DNA of 64,000 nt, taken from positions 310,001 to 374,000 of the forward strand of contig CAVQUV010000016.1 in the NCBI GenBank assembly GCA_963716855.1. Reading direction: 5' to 3'. Below are positions 12,178 through 22,741 of this stretch, piece by piece. The notes beneath the pieces were generated by a model. That model made no database searches. It had not been told where the DNA came from and saw only the letters and a list, made by a program, of their open reading frames with translations. This stretch comes from JAGVSZ01 sp963716855 (GTDB lineage: Bacteria; Pseudomonadota; Gammaproteobacteria; Burkholderiales; SG8-39). The translations under genes and the position numbers were made by a program. How positions within the stretch are numbered: position 1 is the stretch's first letter; each line of letters starts with the position of its first letter.

Positions 12178-13788
12178 TTGACCGTTGTTCATCGCATCGC
12201 GCTTGCCACCTTTCTGGGGTGGCAAGCAGCGTCGCTCGGACAGGTGGCCGCGCAAGAGCCGCGATTTCCCATCACCCGATTTGCGGTCGAGGGCACGACG
12301 CTCATGACGGGTGAGGAGATCGACGCGACGCTGCAGCCGTTCACCGGCGCAGAGCGCACCCTCGCCGACGTCCAGCGCGCGCGTGCGGCGCTCGAAGCGG
12401 CGTACGCGCAGCGCGGTTACGGTGCCACGCAGGTCGTCCTGCCCGAGCAGGAGATCGCCGATGGGGTGGTGAGACTGCGTGCGATCGAAGGGCGCGTGAG
12501 CGGCGTGAGCATCGAGGGAAACCGCTACTTCGACGCGGCGAACATCCGCCGCAGCCTGCCGGCGCTCGCCGAGGGGCAGCCGCTCAGCACCGCACGGCTC
12601 GCACGCGAGCTGCGACTCGCCAACGAGAGCCCGGTCAAGCAGACCACCGCCGTGCTGAAAGGCGGTGCGGACGAGGGCGACCTGGCGGCGCAGGTGCGCG
12701 TCGAGGACCAGCGTCCCTGGCGGTTCAGCCTCGGGCTCGACAACACCGGCACGCCCCAGACCGGGAACTACCGCGTCGGCGTCGGCTTCCAGCACGCCAA
12801 CCTGTTCGATCGCGACCAGGTGCTCACGCTGCAGTACGTCACGTCGCCGAGCAAAGAGGACGATCCTGACGCGCTCGCGCTGCCGCCCAACAAGAACGTG
12901 CTGATCGCGGGCGCCGGCTACCACATCCCGCTGTATTCCCTCGGGGACTCGATCGACCTCGTCGCGGGCTATGCGAACGTGAACTCGGGCGTGGTGCAGA
13001 ACCTCTTCGCGGTGAGCGGCAGCGGCCAGGTTTACGCGGGCCGCTACAACTTCGGCCTGCCCGCCGTCGGCGGTCTGGAGCAGAAGCTCGCGCTCGGGCT
13101 CGATTGGCGCATCTACAACAACGACGTTGCCCCGGTGGGGACGCCGACGAGCGTCGTCCCCGACTACGTCATCCATCCGCTCAGTCTCGCGTACTCCGGA
13201 GCGTACCGCGCCGAGGGCCAGGAGCTGCTCTTCTCGGTGGCGGGCGTGCAGAACATCCCCGGCGGGCCCGACGGCAGCCAGCCGACCTTCGATGCGGTGC
13301 GGCCGGGCGCGCCGGCGAGCTACACGCTGGCGCGCGCAACCCTGAGCTACGTGCTGGGCCTGCCGCGCGGGCTGCAGGCGCGGGCGCGTTTCGCCGCCCA
13401 ATACACCCGCGACGAACTCGTCCCGGGCGAGCAGTTCGGCATCGGCGGAATGGATTCGGTGCGGGGCTTCCTCGAGCGCCAGTTCACCGGCGACCGCGGA
13501 TACAGCGGGTCGGTCGAGCTCTACTCGCCCGATTTCGGTGCCGAGCTGTCGGCAGGGACCTGGCGCGCGCGGCTGCTCGCCTTCTACGACTTCGGTCGGG
13601 CCTACTTGATCAACCCTCAGGTTTTCGAGCCGGAGGTGATCGGGATCTCCTCGGTCGGTCCGGGCGTGCGCGTCGCGTACGGATCGAGCCTCAGCCTTCG
13701 CTTCGACTACGGATTCCAGATCCAGCGCGGTGTGCCGCCTTCGGACTTCACCAGCCGGGCAAACTTCAGTCTCGTGTGGGTCTTCTAG
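12178..13788 (+). CDS. TpsB/ShlB-family outer-membrane transporter (orphan)
   Basis: This 536-residue protein is an outer-membrane barrel of the two-partner secretion/Omp85 superfamily. After a signal peptide (to AAQ near residue 25) come two POTRA domains (about 28-100, FAVEGTTLMTGEEID; about 105-185, VSGVSIEGNRYFDAANIRRSL), then a 16-strand-type barrel with the VRGFLERQFTGDRGYSG motif and a terminal phenylalanine. I chose the TTG with GAAGG eight bases upstream, downstream of a good promoter. No haemagglutinin-like TpsA partner lies in the window, so its cargo is unknown. Confidence 0.85.
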   Translation: MTVVHRIALATFLGWQAASLGQVAAQEPRFPITRFAVEGTTLMTGEEIDATLQPFTGAERTLADVQRARAALEAAYAQRGYGATQVVLPEQEIADGVVRLRAIEGRVSGVSIEGNRYFDAANIRRSLPALAEGQPLSTARLARELRLANESPVKQTTAVLKGGADEGDLAAQVRVEDQRPWRFSLGLDNTGTPQTGNYRVGVGFQHANLFDRDQVLTLQYVTSPSKEDDPDALALPPNKNVLIAGAGYHIPLYSLGDSIDLVAGYANVNSGVVQNLFAVSGSGQVYAGRYNFGLPAVGGLEQKLALGLDWRIYNNDVAPVGTPTSVVPDYVIHPLSLAYSGAYRAEGQELLFSVAGVQNIPGGPDGSQPTFDAVRPGAPASYTLARATLSYVLGLPRGLQARARFAAQYTRDELVPGEQFGIGGMDSVRGFLERQFTGDRGYSGSVELYSPDFGAELSAGTWRARLLAFYDFGRAYLINPQVFEPEVIGISSVGPGVRVAYGSSLSLRFDYGFQIQRGVPPSDFTSRANFSLVWVF

Positions 13789-13913
13789 CGCGAGGCGGGG
13801 AGAGGAGACCGGAGCGGAGAGAGCGTGTCCGATGGGGTCGCCGCTGCGGCGCGCCGGAGGGCCAATCTGCTACCATTCGGTCGCTAGACGTAACTATTTA
13901 GAGGGGACATGAC

Positions 13914-14597
13914 ATGGCCGGTCCTGCCAGCGTTTCAACGCTTCTGTTGCGCAACGTCCCGCTGTTCTCCGCGTTGCCCGAGGGCCAGCTCACGCTGCTG
14001 ACGCGCGTGGTCGGACGAAAGTCCTACCCGCGCAACTCGACCATCATCAACGCCGGCGATCCGACCGACGCGCTGTACATCGTCATCTCCGGGCGGCTGA
14101 AGGTAATGATGAGCGACGACGAAGGCCGCGAGGTGATTCTCGCGATCCTCGGGCAGGGCGAGTTCTTCGGCGAGATGGGATTGATCGACGAGGCGCCGCG
14201 CTCGGCGACGGTGATCGCGATCGAGCCCTGCGAGCTGCTCACCATCAACAAGCTGGACTTCAAGAAGTGCCTGGCCGAGAACTTCGAGATCGGCGTAGGC
14301 GTCATGAAGGGGCTGGTGAAACGCCTGCGCGAGGCCGACAAGAAGATCGGCAGCCTCGCGTTGATGGACGTGTACGGGCGCGTGGCGCGCCTGCTGATGG
14401 AGATGGCCGAGACCGTCGACGGTCAGCGGGTGGTGGTCAAGAAGCTGCCCAAGCAGGACATCGCGAAGATGATCGGCGCCTCGCGCGAGATGGTGAGCCG
14501 CGTGATGAAGGACCTGCAGACGAGCGGCCACATCGAGGTCAAGTCCGGCGCGATCTTCCTGCACGAGGCGATGCTGATGTCGGAGGCGCGCGCGTAG
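13914..14597 (+). CDS. Crp/Fnr-family transcription regulator
   Basis: A 227-residue regulator with an N-terminal cyclic-nucleotide-type sensor domain (about 10-125, PRNSTIINAGDPTDALYIVISGRLKV and GEFFGEMGLIDEAPRSATV) and a C-terminal winged helix (about 150-220) with the recognition helix DIAKMIGASREMVSRVMKDLQ. The sensor lacks the clustered N-terminal cysteines of Fnr, so it is not an iron-sulfur oxygen sensor. A GAGGGGA ribosome site precedes the ATG. It lies 121 bases upstream of ftsK; its targets are unknown. Confidence 0.88.
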   Translation: MAGPASVSTLLLRNVPLFSALPEGQLTLLTRVVGRKSYPRNSTIINAGDPTDALYIVISGRLKVMMSDDEGREVILAILGQGEFFGEMGLIDEAPRSATVIAIEPCELLTINKLDFKKCLAENFEIGVGVMKGLVKRLREADKKIGSLALMDVYGRVARLLMEMAETVDGQRVVVKKLPKQDIAKMIGASREMVSRVMKDLQTSGHIEVKSGAIFLHEAMLMSEARA

Positions 14598-14718
14598 TGC
14601 CCGGGGGCACGCACCGGCCCCGTCGCAGCGCGTGTACCCGGGCCGGCTGCGCTGGCCCGTCCGGACGCTCCCCTCGCTCCAGTTCGCCCGGCGCCGCCGG
14701 GCGAGCGCTTCTCCCCAC

Positions 14719-17010
14719 ATGGCTGTACTGAAGTCCGCCGCAACCGCCGCACCGCCGCTCCCCGGCAAAGTCGCGCGGCTCCTGCGCGAATCCCGCTGGA
14801 TCGCGATCGCCGTCATCGCGGCGTATCTGGTCCTGATCCTCTCCACGTACCAGCGCGGCGACCCGGGCTGGTCGCACAGCGTCGCGGTGGATCGCATCCA
14901 CAACGCGGGCGGCCGCGTCGGCGCCTACCTCGCCGATCTGCTTCTGTACCTCTTCGGCGTATCCGCCTGGTGGTGGGTCCTGCTGCTCGTCTATGCGGTC
15001 GTCTGGGGCTACCGGCGGCTCGACGGCAGCTCGATCTCGGACAAGCGGCCGTTCATCATCGCGCTCGCGGGGTTCTCGGTCCTGCTGGTCGGCTCGACCG
15101 GTCTGGAGACGCTGCGCTTCCACACGCTCAAGGCGAGCCTGCCGCTCGCGCCGGGCGGGATGCTGGGCGCGGTCGTGAGCGAGGTCGCGAGCGTGACGTT
15201 CGGCTTCACCGGCGCGACGTTGCTCCTGCTCGCGGCGAGCATGATCGGGTTGTCGCTGTTCACCGGGATCTCGTGGCTTGGCGTCATGGAGAAGCTCGGG
15301 GGCGCCCTGGAGTTCTCCTGGCGCAAGGGGATGGAGCTCTGGCAACGCCGCGCCGACCGCAAGGCCGGCGTGATCGCCACGGTCGAGCGCGAGGCGGCGG
15401 TCGAGGAGGACCGCAAGCGCATCATCGAGCACCACGAGCCGATCCGCATCGAGGCGCCGGTGCGCGAGATTCCGAAATCGGAGCGCGTCATCAAGGAGAA
15501 GCAGGCGCCGCTCTTCCAGGACCTGCCCGACACGCCGCTCCCGCCGCTCGCGCTGCTCGACGATCCGCCCGCGGACCGGGAGGTGATGAGCCCGGAGACG
15601 CTCGAGTTCACCTCGCGCCTGATCGAGAAGAAGCTCAAGGACTTCGGCGTCGAGGTGAGGGTGCTCGCGGCGTACCCCGGACCGGTGATCACCCGCTACG
15701 AGATCGAACCGGCGGTCGGCGTGAAGGGCGCACAGATCGTGAATCTGGTGAAGGACCTCGCGCGCGCGCTGTCGGTCGTGTCGATCCGCGTGGTCGAAAC
15801 CATCCCGGGCAAGTCGTGCATGGGCCTGGAGCTCCCGAACCCGCGCCGGCAGACGGTGCGCCTCACCGAGATCCTCGGGTCGACGGCGTACCACGACCTC
15901 CACGCGCCGCTCGCCCTCGCGCTGGGGAAGGACATCGGCGGCAACCCGGTCGTCGTCGACCTCGCGAAGATGCCGCACCTGCTCGTCGCCGGGACGACCG
16001 GTTCGGGCAAGTCGGTCGCGCTGAACGCGATGATCCTGTCGCTCCTGTACAAGGCCGAGCCGCGTGAGGTCCGCCTGATCATGGTGGATCCGAAGATGCT
16101 CGAGCTTTCGGTCTACCAGGACATCCCGCACCTCCTCGCGCCGGTCGTCACGGACATGAAGCAGGCGGCCTCCGCGCTGCACTGGTGCGTCGGCGAGATG
16201 GACCGCCGGTACAAGCTGATGTCGTGGATCGGCGTGCGCAACCTCTCCGGCTACAACCACAAGGTTGCCGAGGCGGAGAAGCGCGGCGATCCGCTGAAGG
16301 ACCCCACGACCATCGAGACCGAGAACCCGGTCCCGCTGGCGAAGCTCCCGCACGTCGTCGTGGTGATCGACGAGCTCGCCGACCTGATGATGGTGGTCGG
16401 CAAGAGGGTCGAGGAGCTGATCGCGCGGCTGGCGCAGAAGGCGCGCGCGGCCGGTATCCATCTCATCCTCGCGACGCAGCGGCCGTCGGTCGACGTGATC
16501 ACCGGCCTGATCAAGGCGAACATCCCGACGCGCATCGCCTTCCAGGTCTCCTCGCGCGTCGATTCGCGCACGATCCTCGACCAGCAGGGCGCCGAAGCGC
16601 TGCTCGGTCAGGGCGACATGCTCTACCTGCCGCCGGGCACCGGCCTGCCGCAGCGAGTGCATGGCGCCTTCGTGTCCGACCAGGAGGTCCACAAGGTCGT
16701 CAACTACCTCAAGCAGCAGGGCGAGCCGGACTATGTCGAGGGCCTGCTCGACGCCGAGGACAGCGGCGCCGCGACCGGCGAACTCGGTGCGGGCGAGGGC
16801 GGCGGCGAGGCCGATCCGCTCTACGACCAGGCGGTGCAGATCGTCCTGCAGACGCGCCGGCCCTCCATCTCGCTCGTGCAGCGGCACCTGCGCATCGGGT
16901 ACAACCGTGCGGCCCGGCTCATCGAGCAGATGGAGCAGGCCGGGCTCGTGTCGGCGATGCAGACGAACGGCAACCGCGAGGTGCTGGTGCCGAGTCGGGG
17001 TGAAGCGTGA
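14719..17010 (+). CDS. ftsK: DNA translocase FtsK
   Basis: This 763-residue septal motor pumps DNA and activates dimer resolution at dif during division. The N-terminus carries four membrane segments (about 30-190). A linker leads to the RecA-type motor with Walker A in LLVAGTTGSGKSVALN and Walker B in VVVVIDELADLMMVVG, and ATQRPSVDVITG. The last 65 residues are the winged-helix gamma domain that reads KOPS sites (RPSISLVQRHLRIGYNRAARL). I chose the ATG at 14719 (MAVLKSAATAAPP). Its stop overlaps lolA by four bases. Confidence 0.95.
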   Translation: MAVLKSAATAAPPLPGKVARLLRESRWIAIAVIAAYLVLILSTYQRGDPGWSHSVAVDRIHNAGGRVGAYLADLLLYLFGVSAWWWVLLLVYAVVWGYRRLDGSSISDKRPFIIALAGFSVLLVGSTGLETLRFHTLKASLPLAPGGMLGAVVSEVASVTFGFTGATLLLLAASMIGLSLFTGISWLGVMEKLGGALEFSWRKGMELWQRRADRKAGVIATVEREAAVEEDRKRIIEHHEPIRIEAPVREIPKSERVIKEKQAPLFQDLPDTPLPPLALLDDPPADREVMSPETLEFTSRLIEKKLKDFGVEVRVLAAYPGPVITRYEIEPAVGVKGAQIVNLVKDLARALSVVSIRVVETIPGKSCMGLELPNPRRQTVRLTEILGSTAYHDLHAPLALALGKDIGGNPVVVDLAKMPHLLVAGTTGSGKSVALNAMILSLLYKAEPREVRLIMVDPKMLELSVYQDIPHLLAPVVTDMKQAASALHWCVGEMDRRYKLMSWIGVRNLSGYNHKVAEAEKRGDPLKDPTTIETENPVPLAKLPHVVVVIDELADLMMVVGKRVEELIARLAQKARAAGIHLILATQRPSVDVITGLIKANIPTRIAFQVSSRVDSRTILDQQGAEALLGQGDMLYLPPGTGLPQRVHGAFVSDQEVHKVVNYLKQQGEPDYVEGLLDAEDSGAATGELGAGEGGGEADPLYDQAVQIVLQTRRPSISLVQRHLRIGYNRAARLIEQMEQAGLVSAMQTNGNREVLVPSRGEA

Positions 17011-17642
17011 AGAGACGGGCAGGGGGTCGTGCGGTGCGCGCGCTCGCCCTCGCATTGTTCGCCTGCGCGCTGCCGGCACACGGCGGCGGCATCGACCGCC
17101 TCAACCAGTTCATGAGCGCGACGCAATCGGCCACCGGCGAGTTCGAGCAGCGCATCTACGGCCGCGACGGGAAGGTGGTGCAGGAGTCGCGCGGCACGCT
17201 CGCGTTCTTCCGCCCGGGCAAGTTCAGGTGGACCTACGTCAAGCCGTATCCGCAGCTCATCGTCGGCGACGGCGCGCGGGTCTGGATCTACGACGAGGAC
17301 CTCAAGCAGGTCACCGTGCGCAAGCTCGACCTGGCGCTCGGCGCGACGCCCGCGGCGCTGCTGGCGGGGGCGAACGATGCGCTGAAGGCGTTCGTGCTCA
17401 AGGACGACGGCGCAAAGGACGGTCTCGAGTGGGTCGAAGCGATTCCGCGCGAGAAGGAATCGAACTTCGAGCGCATCCGCATGGGGTTCGGGTTCTCCGG
17501 GTTGGAGCGCATGGAGCTGACCGACACGTTCGGGCAGACGACCGAGCTGCGGTTCACCGGCTTCCAGCGCAACGCGCGCGTCGACCCCGGGCTGTTCCGC
17601 TTCGTCCCGCCCCAGGGCGCGGACGTGATCGGCGACAAGTAG
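17007..17642 (+). CDS. lolA: Outer-membrane lipoprotein carrier LolA
   Basis: A 211-residue periplasmic chaperone that carries lipoproteins from LolCDE to LolB. A signal peptide (about 1-27, ending PAHG) precedes the open beta-barrel fold, with characteristic SATGEFEQRIYGRDGKV, GTLAFFRPGKFRWTY and PYPQLIVGDGARVWIYDEDL. It begins with GTG inside the ftsK stop (GTGA), so the two genes are translationally coupled, an arrangement common in betaproteobacteria. Confidence 0.93.
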   Translation: MKRRAGGRAVRALALALFACALPAHGGGIDRLNQFMSATQSATGEFEQRIYGRDGKVVQESRGTLAFFRPGKFRWTYVKPYPQLIVGDGARVWIYDEDLKQVTVRKLDLALGATPAALLAGANDALKAFVLKDDGAKDGLEWVEAIPREKESNFERIRMGFGFSGLERMELTDTFGQTTELRFTGFQRNARVDPGLFRFVPPQGADVIGDK

Positions 17643-17681
17643 ACAAGTAGGCAAGCGGCGCCCGCCTGTACCATTCGGCCG

Positions 17682-19028
17682 ATGGCCGATCTCTTCGAGC
17701 AGTCCGCTCCACCCCGTGCCGGCGCGTCGCCGCACGCGCCGCTCGCGGAGCTGCTGCGTCCGAAGACCCTCGACGAAGTCGTCGGCCAGGCGCACCTGCT
17801 CGGGCCCGGCAAGCCGCTGCGCTTCGCGTTCGACTCGGGCAAGCCGCATTCGATGATCCTGTGGGGACCGCCGGGCGTCGGCAAGACGACGATCGCACGG
17901 CTCATGGCGGACAGCTTCAACGCCGAGTTCATCCAGCTCTCCGCGGTGCTGTCCGGCGTGAAGGACATCCGCGAAGCCGTCCAGCGCGCGCAGGAGGTCC
18001 TCGCCGCCTCCGGCCGCGCGACCATCGTCTTCGTGGACGAGGTGCATCGATTCAACAAGGCGCAGCAGGACGCGTTCCTGCCCTACGTGGAGCGGGGTCT
18101 CTTCACCTTCGTCGGCGCGACCACCGAGAACCCGTCGTTCGAGGTCAACTCGGCGCTGCTGTCGCGCGCCGCGGTGTACGTGCTGCAGAGCCTCACCGCG
18201 GAGGAGCTCGGCGCGCTGTTCGACCGCGCGGCCGCACGTGCAATGCCGGAGCTCAGCTTCGACGCGCAGGCGCGCGAGCGCGTGATCGGGCTGGCCGACG
18301 GCGATGCGCGGCGGCTGATCAACCTGCTCGAGCTCCTGCAGACCGCGGCGCACAGCCGCGGCGCGCAGGCGATCGACGGGGCGTTCGTGCAGGACGCGGC
18401 GGCGCGCAACCTGCGCCGTTTCGACAAGGGCGGCGAGGCGTTCTACGACCAGATTTCCGCGCTCCACAAGTCGGTGCGCGGCTCGAACCCCGACGCCGCG
18501 CTGTACTGGCTGGTGCGGATGCTCGACGGCGGCGCCGATCCGCTGTATCTCGGGCGCCGGATCATCCGCATGGCCGCGGAGGACGTGGGCCTCGCCGACC
18601 CGCGCGCGCTCCGGCTCGCGCTCGACGCGGTCGAGACCTACGAGCGCCTCGGCACGCCCGAGGGCGAGCTGGCGCTCGCCGAGGCGGTCGTTTACATGGC
18701 GTGCGCGCCGAAGTCGAACGCGGTGTACGTCGCCTATAATGCCGCGCGCTCGTTCGTGGCCGAAGACGAGTCGCGGCCGGTTCCACTGCATCTGCGCAAT
18801 GCGCCGACGCGGCTGATGAAGGACCTCGGCTACGGCCGCGACTACCGGTACGCGCACGACGAGGGCGAGGGGTACGCGGCCGGAGAGACCTACCTTCCCG
18901 ACGGCATGCCGCCGGTCGAGTGGTACCGCCCGACCGGCCGCGGGCTCGAGTCGAAGATCGCGGACAAGCTCGCGCACTTCCGCGCGCTCGACGCCGCCGC
19001 GCGCAAGAAGACCGAACCGAAAGACTGA
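17682..19028 (+). CDS. rarA: Replication-associated recombination protein A
   Basis: This 448-residue AAA+ ATPase (also called MgsA) acts at stalled replication forks. Walker A is GPPGVGKTT (about 64-72) and Walker B is IVFVDEVHRFNKAQQD. Further marks are sensor region GATTENPSFEVNSALLSR and the C-terminal tetramerisation region with SVRGSNPDAALYWL, DPLYLGRRIIRMAAEDVGLADP and NAYVAYNAA-like NAVYVAYNAA. It follows lolA after 39 bases and precedes serS by five, so the whole ftsK-lolA-rarA-serS set may be one operon. Confidence 0.95.
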   Translation: MADLFEQSAPPRAGASPHAPLAELLRPKTLDEVVGQAHLLGPGKPLRFAFDSGKPHSMILWGPPGVGKTTIARLMADSFNAEFIQLSAVLSGVKDIREAVQRAQEVLAASGRATIVFVDEVHRFNKAQQDAFLPYVERGLFTFVGATTENPSFEVNSALLSRAAVYVLQSLTAEELGALFDRAAARAMPELSFDAQARERVIGLADGDARRLINLLELLQTAAHSRGAQAIDGAFVQDAAARNLRRFDKGGEAFYDQISALHKSVRGSNPDAALYWLVRMLDGGADPLYLGRRIIRMAAEDVGLADPRALRLALDAVETYERLGTPEGELALAEAVVYMACAPKSNAVYVAYNAARSFVAEDESRPVPLHLRNAPTRLMKDLGYGRDYRYAHDEGEGYAAGETYLPDGMPPVEWYRPTGRGLESKIADKLAHFRALDAAARKKTEPKD

Positions 19029-19033
19029 ACGTC

Positions 19034-20323
<1,290 letters not shown>

Positions 20324-20354
20324 AGAGGCCGCGCGGCGGCTCCGGATCGTCCCG

Positions 20355-21070
20355 ATGAGCTTCTGCCTCTTCGTCGTGTTTCGCGATCGCTCGAACCCGG
20401 CGACGCGGATCTCCGACGCGAGAGCACGCTCGGCTCGCCGCGACCCTTCGGGGCGTGCCGGGACTCGCGCGCGCGCTAGTGCACACCCCCGCGCACGCGC
20501 ACGACCCGTTCCTCAATGACGGCGCGCCCCCGCAGCTAGCGTTGCAGCTGTACTTCGATCGCGCTTCTCGACTTGGAGGCGGCCGCGGAGACGCGAAGGC
20601 CCGCTGCAGGCGCTCGCTGCGACCCGACGCGCTGCCGACCCTCGCGAACGCCGCGGTCGAGCACCAGGTCATGGCGGTGCCGCACCTACGCGGTCCCGGA
20701 CCGCGCGCACGCGGCGACGGCGCCGGACAACGCCTGGTGCACCTACCTCGTGGCCTACGACGGACCGGCCGAGGACCTGCATGCGTGGCTCGACGACTAT
20801 CTTGCCGGTCATACGCCGCTGATGGCGCGGCTGCCGGGGATCCGGGAGCTCGAGGTGTACACGCGCGTCGACTGCGTCAGCCACCTGCCGTGGGCGCGCG
20901 CGACGTGCATGCAGCGGAACAAGGTGGCCTTCGACAGCCCGGCCGCGCTGACGGCGGCGCTCGCATCGCCCCTCCGGCACGAGATGCGCGCCCACTTCCG
21001 GTCCTTGCCGCGCTTTTCCGGCGGCGTCACCCACTTTCCGATGTCGACCCGCGCCATGGGGCTCGGATAA
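20355..21070 (+). pseudogene. EthD-like protein gene with several frameshifts
   Basis: Pieces of one protein follow each other in shifting frames: MSFCLFVVFRDRSNPAT, then LPGLARALVHTPAHAHDPFL, then LLDLEAAAE, then REGPLQALA, then DALPTLANAAVEHQVMAV, then RTYAVPDRAHAATAPDNAW onward to an intact end. Each step moves the frame in the same direction, as if one base had been added five times within about 330 bases. The C-terminal 120 residues (TYLVAYDGPAEDLHAWL to FSGGVTHFPM) look like a ferredoxin-like EthD-type domain. Either this is a decayed gene or the sequence has insertion errors. Confidence 0.7.
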
Positions 21071-21140
21071 GATAGTCGCGGCACGTGCGAATAACGATCT
21101 GACAACAACCTGCGGCCCCGCCGCATCCACGGAGATGGAG

Positions 21141-22148
21141 ATGAACTCGACCTTCAGGCTTGCCGCCTTCGCGGCTTTGGCCATCGCCAGCGCCGCCACG
21201 CCCGCGTTCGCGCAGGACCGCATCAGCGCGACCCACGTGTTTCCCTCGAACTGGGTTTACTCGAAGAGCTTCCTGGAGTTCGTAAAGAAGGCCAACGCCG
21301 CAGGCCAGGGCGTGTTCGCGATCCAGGTGCGCGGCGGCCCCGAGGCGATGGGGATGTTCGAGCAGCCGAACGCGGCGCGCGACGGCGTGGTCGACATGGT
21401 CTACACGCCCTGCGCGTTCTACGCCGCCTCAGTGCCCGAGTGCGACGCAGTGAGCGCGAGCACGATCGACGGCCCGACCGCGCGCAAGAGCGGCGCCTAC
21501 GACGCGCTCAAGGAAGCGCACGTCCGGCGCATGGGGGTGTACTACCTCGCCTGGGTGGACAGCGGAATCCGCTTCAACCTGTGGAGCGTGAAGGAGCCGA
21601 AGTTCGACGCCCAGGGCAACCTCGACATCAAGGGCGTCAAGATGCGCGGCAATCCGATCTACAACGCGTTCTTCACCAACGTGCTCGGCGCCCAGGTGCT
21701 CAACATGCCTTCCACCGAGACCTACACCGCGCTCGAGCGCGGCACGATCGACATGGGCGGCTGGACGCAGATCGGAATCATGGACGCGAACTGGGACAAG
21801 TTCTTCAGGTACCGCATCGAGCCGCCGTTCTTCTCGACCGACCTGGGGATCCTCATCAACATCCGCAAGTGGAACGGGCTCTCCGACAAGTCCAAGGAGA
21901 TCCTGAGCCGGGTCGCGATCGAGCACGAGATCTCGAGCGTCAAGGAGCTCCAGGCCTTGCGCGTCAAGGAGTTCGCCGAGCTCGAGAAGCGCGGCCTGAA
22001 GGCGGTGAGCATGAAGCCCGACGCGGGCAAGCGCTTCTCCGACGGCGCGCGCGAGGCGAGCTACCAGCGCATGAAGGAGCGCATGGAGAAGGCCGGCGGC
22101 CGCCAGGAAGCGGAGCGCTTCATAAAGCTCTTCGCGCCGGGCAGCTGA
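21141..22148 (+). CDS. TRAP transporter substrate-binding protein (DctP)
   Basis: A 335-residue periplasmic binding protein that hands an organic acid to the TRAP permease. A signal peptide (ending AFA-QD near residue 24) precedes the DctP fold: SATHVFPSNWVYSKSFLEF, LDIKGVKMRGNPIYNAFF, and the TETYTALERGTIDMGGW helix typical of the family. I chose the second ATG because GGAG sits six bases upstream of it. Permease genes follow after a strong hairpin. The ligand is unknown. Confidence 0.9.
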   Translation: MNSTFRLAAFAALAIASAATPAFAQDRISATHVFPSNWVYSKSFLEFVKKANAAGQGVFAIQVRGGPEAMGMFEQPNAARDGVVDMVYTPCAFYAASVPECDAVSASTIDGPTARKSGAYDALKEAHVRRMGVYYLAWVDSGIRFNLWSVKEPKFDAQGNLDIKGVKMRGNPIYNAFFTNVLGAQVLNMPSTETYTALERGTIDMGGWTQIGIMDANWDKFFRYRIEPPFFSTDLGILINIRKWNGLSDKSKEILSRVAIEHEISSVKELQALRVKEFAELEKRGLKAVSMKPDAGKRFSDGAREASYQRMKERMEKAGGRQEAERFIKLFAPGS

Positions 22149-22166
22149 CCCCGCCCGGACTCGTTC

Positions 22167-22196
22167 GCGCGCCGCCGCTGGCGGCGCGCTCGTTTT
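22167..22196 (+). terminator. Intra-operon terminator/attenuator between dctP and dctQ
   Basis: A perfect ten-base stem (GCGCGCCGCC, loop GCT, GGCGGCGCGC) followed by TCGTTTT forms a rho-independent terminator 19 bases after the dctP stop. In binding-protein operons such a partial terminator raises binding protein over permease; that function here is inferred. Confidence 0.75.
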
Positions 22197-22212
22197 GAGA
22201 ACCGGACCCGCG

Positions 22213-22738
22213 ATGCGCGCGCTCGCCAAAGCCTACGACGCCGTGCTGTTCGGCATGGCGTGGGTCGCGGGGTTCCTGATGGTCGCGATGATGCTGACCA
22301 TCTGCATCGACGTGGTGGCGCGCAACCTCGGCTACCAGAGCTCGGCGCACTTCTTCACGTTCACCGAGTACGCCCTGCTTCTGGTGCCGTGCCTCGGCGC
22401 GCCGTGGCTGGTGCGCGAGAAGGGCCACGTCTTCGTCGAGATCCTCCTGATGTACCTCTCGCGCGACGCGCGCAAGGCTGGCGACCTTCCTCATCGGCGT
22501 CGCCTGCGTCGTCGTCTGCCTCGTGATGGCGTGGTACGGATTCGAGGTGACCGCCCACAATTTCCGGCTCGGCGACAAGGACGTGCGCTCCTTCGACGCG
22601 CCGCGCTGGGCGCTGGTCGTCTGCATCCCGGTGTCGTTCCTGATGATGGCGATCGAGTTCCTGCGCTTCCTCGCGCGCGGGGAGAACTTCCTCGGGTTCC
22701 TCGGCGTGGTCGTGCACGACCAGGAGAAGGAGCGCTAG
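22213..22738 (+). pseudogene. TRAP small permease (DctQ) with one frameshift
   Basis: The first part encodes MRALAKAYDAVLFGMAWVAG and three of the expected membrane segments up to MYLSRDARK. Near 22475 the frame moves by one base, and the continuation reads LATFLIGVACVVVCLVMAWY through VVVHDQEKER to a TAG at 22738. Joined, the two parts give a normal four-helix DctQ of about 175 residues. One extra base around AAGGCTGGC would explain it, by error or mutation. It sits between DctP and DctM as usual. Confidence 0.8.
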
Positions 22739-22741
22739 CCG

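Noticed and set aside
12139..13401. Long minus-strand open frame opposite the TpsB gene
   Set aside because: It is rich in Arg, Ala and His without any domain pattern, and the plus strand encodes a full TpsB protein. High GC creates such shadows throughout the window.
14539..17079. An 846-codon minus-strand open frame opposite ftsK
   Set aside because: The sequence is a shadow of ftsK with composition unlike any protein; FtsK motifs are complete on the other strand.
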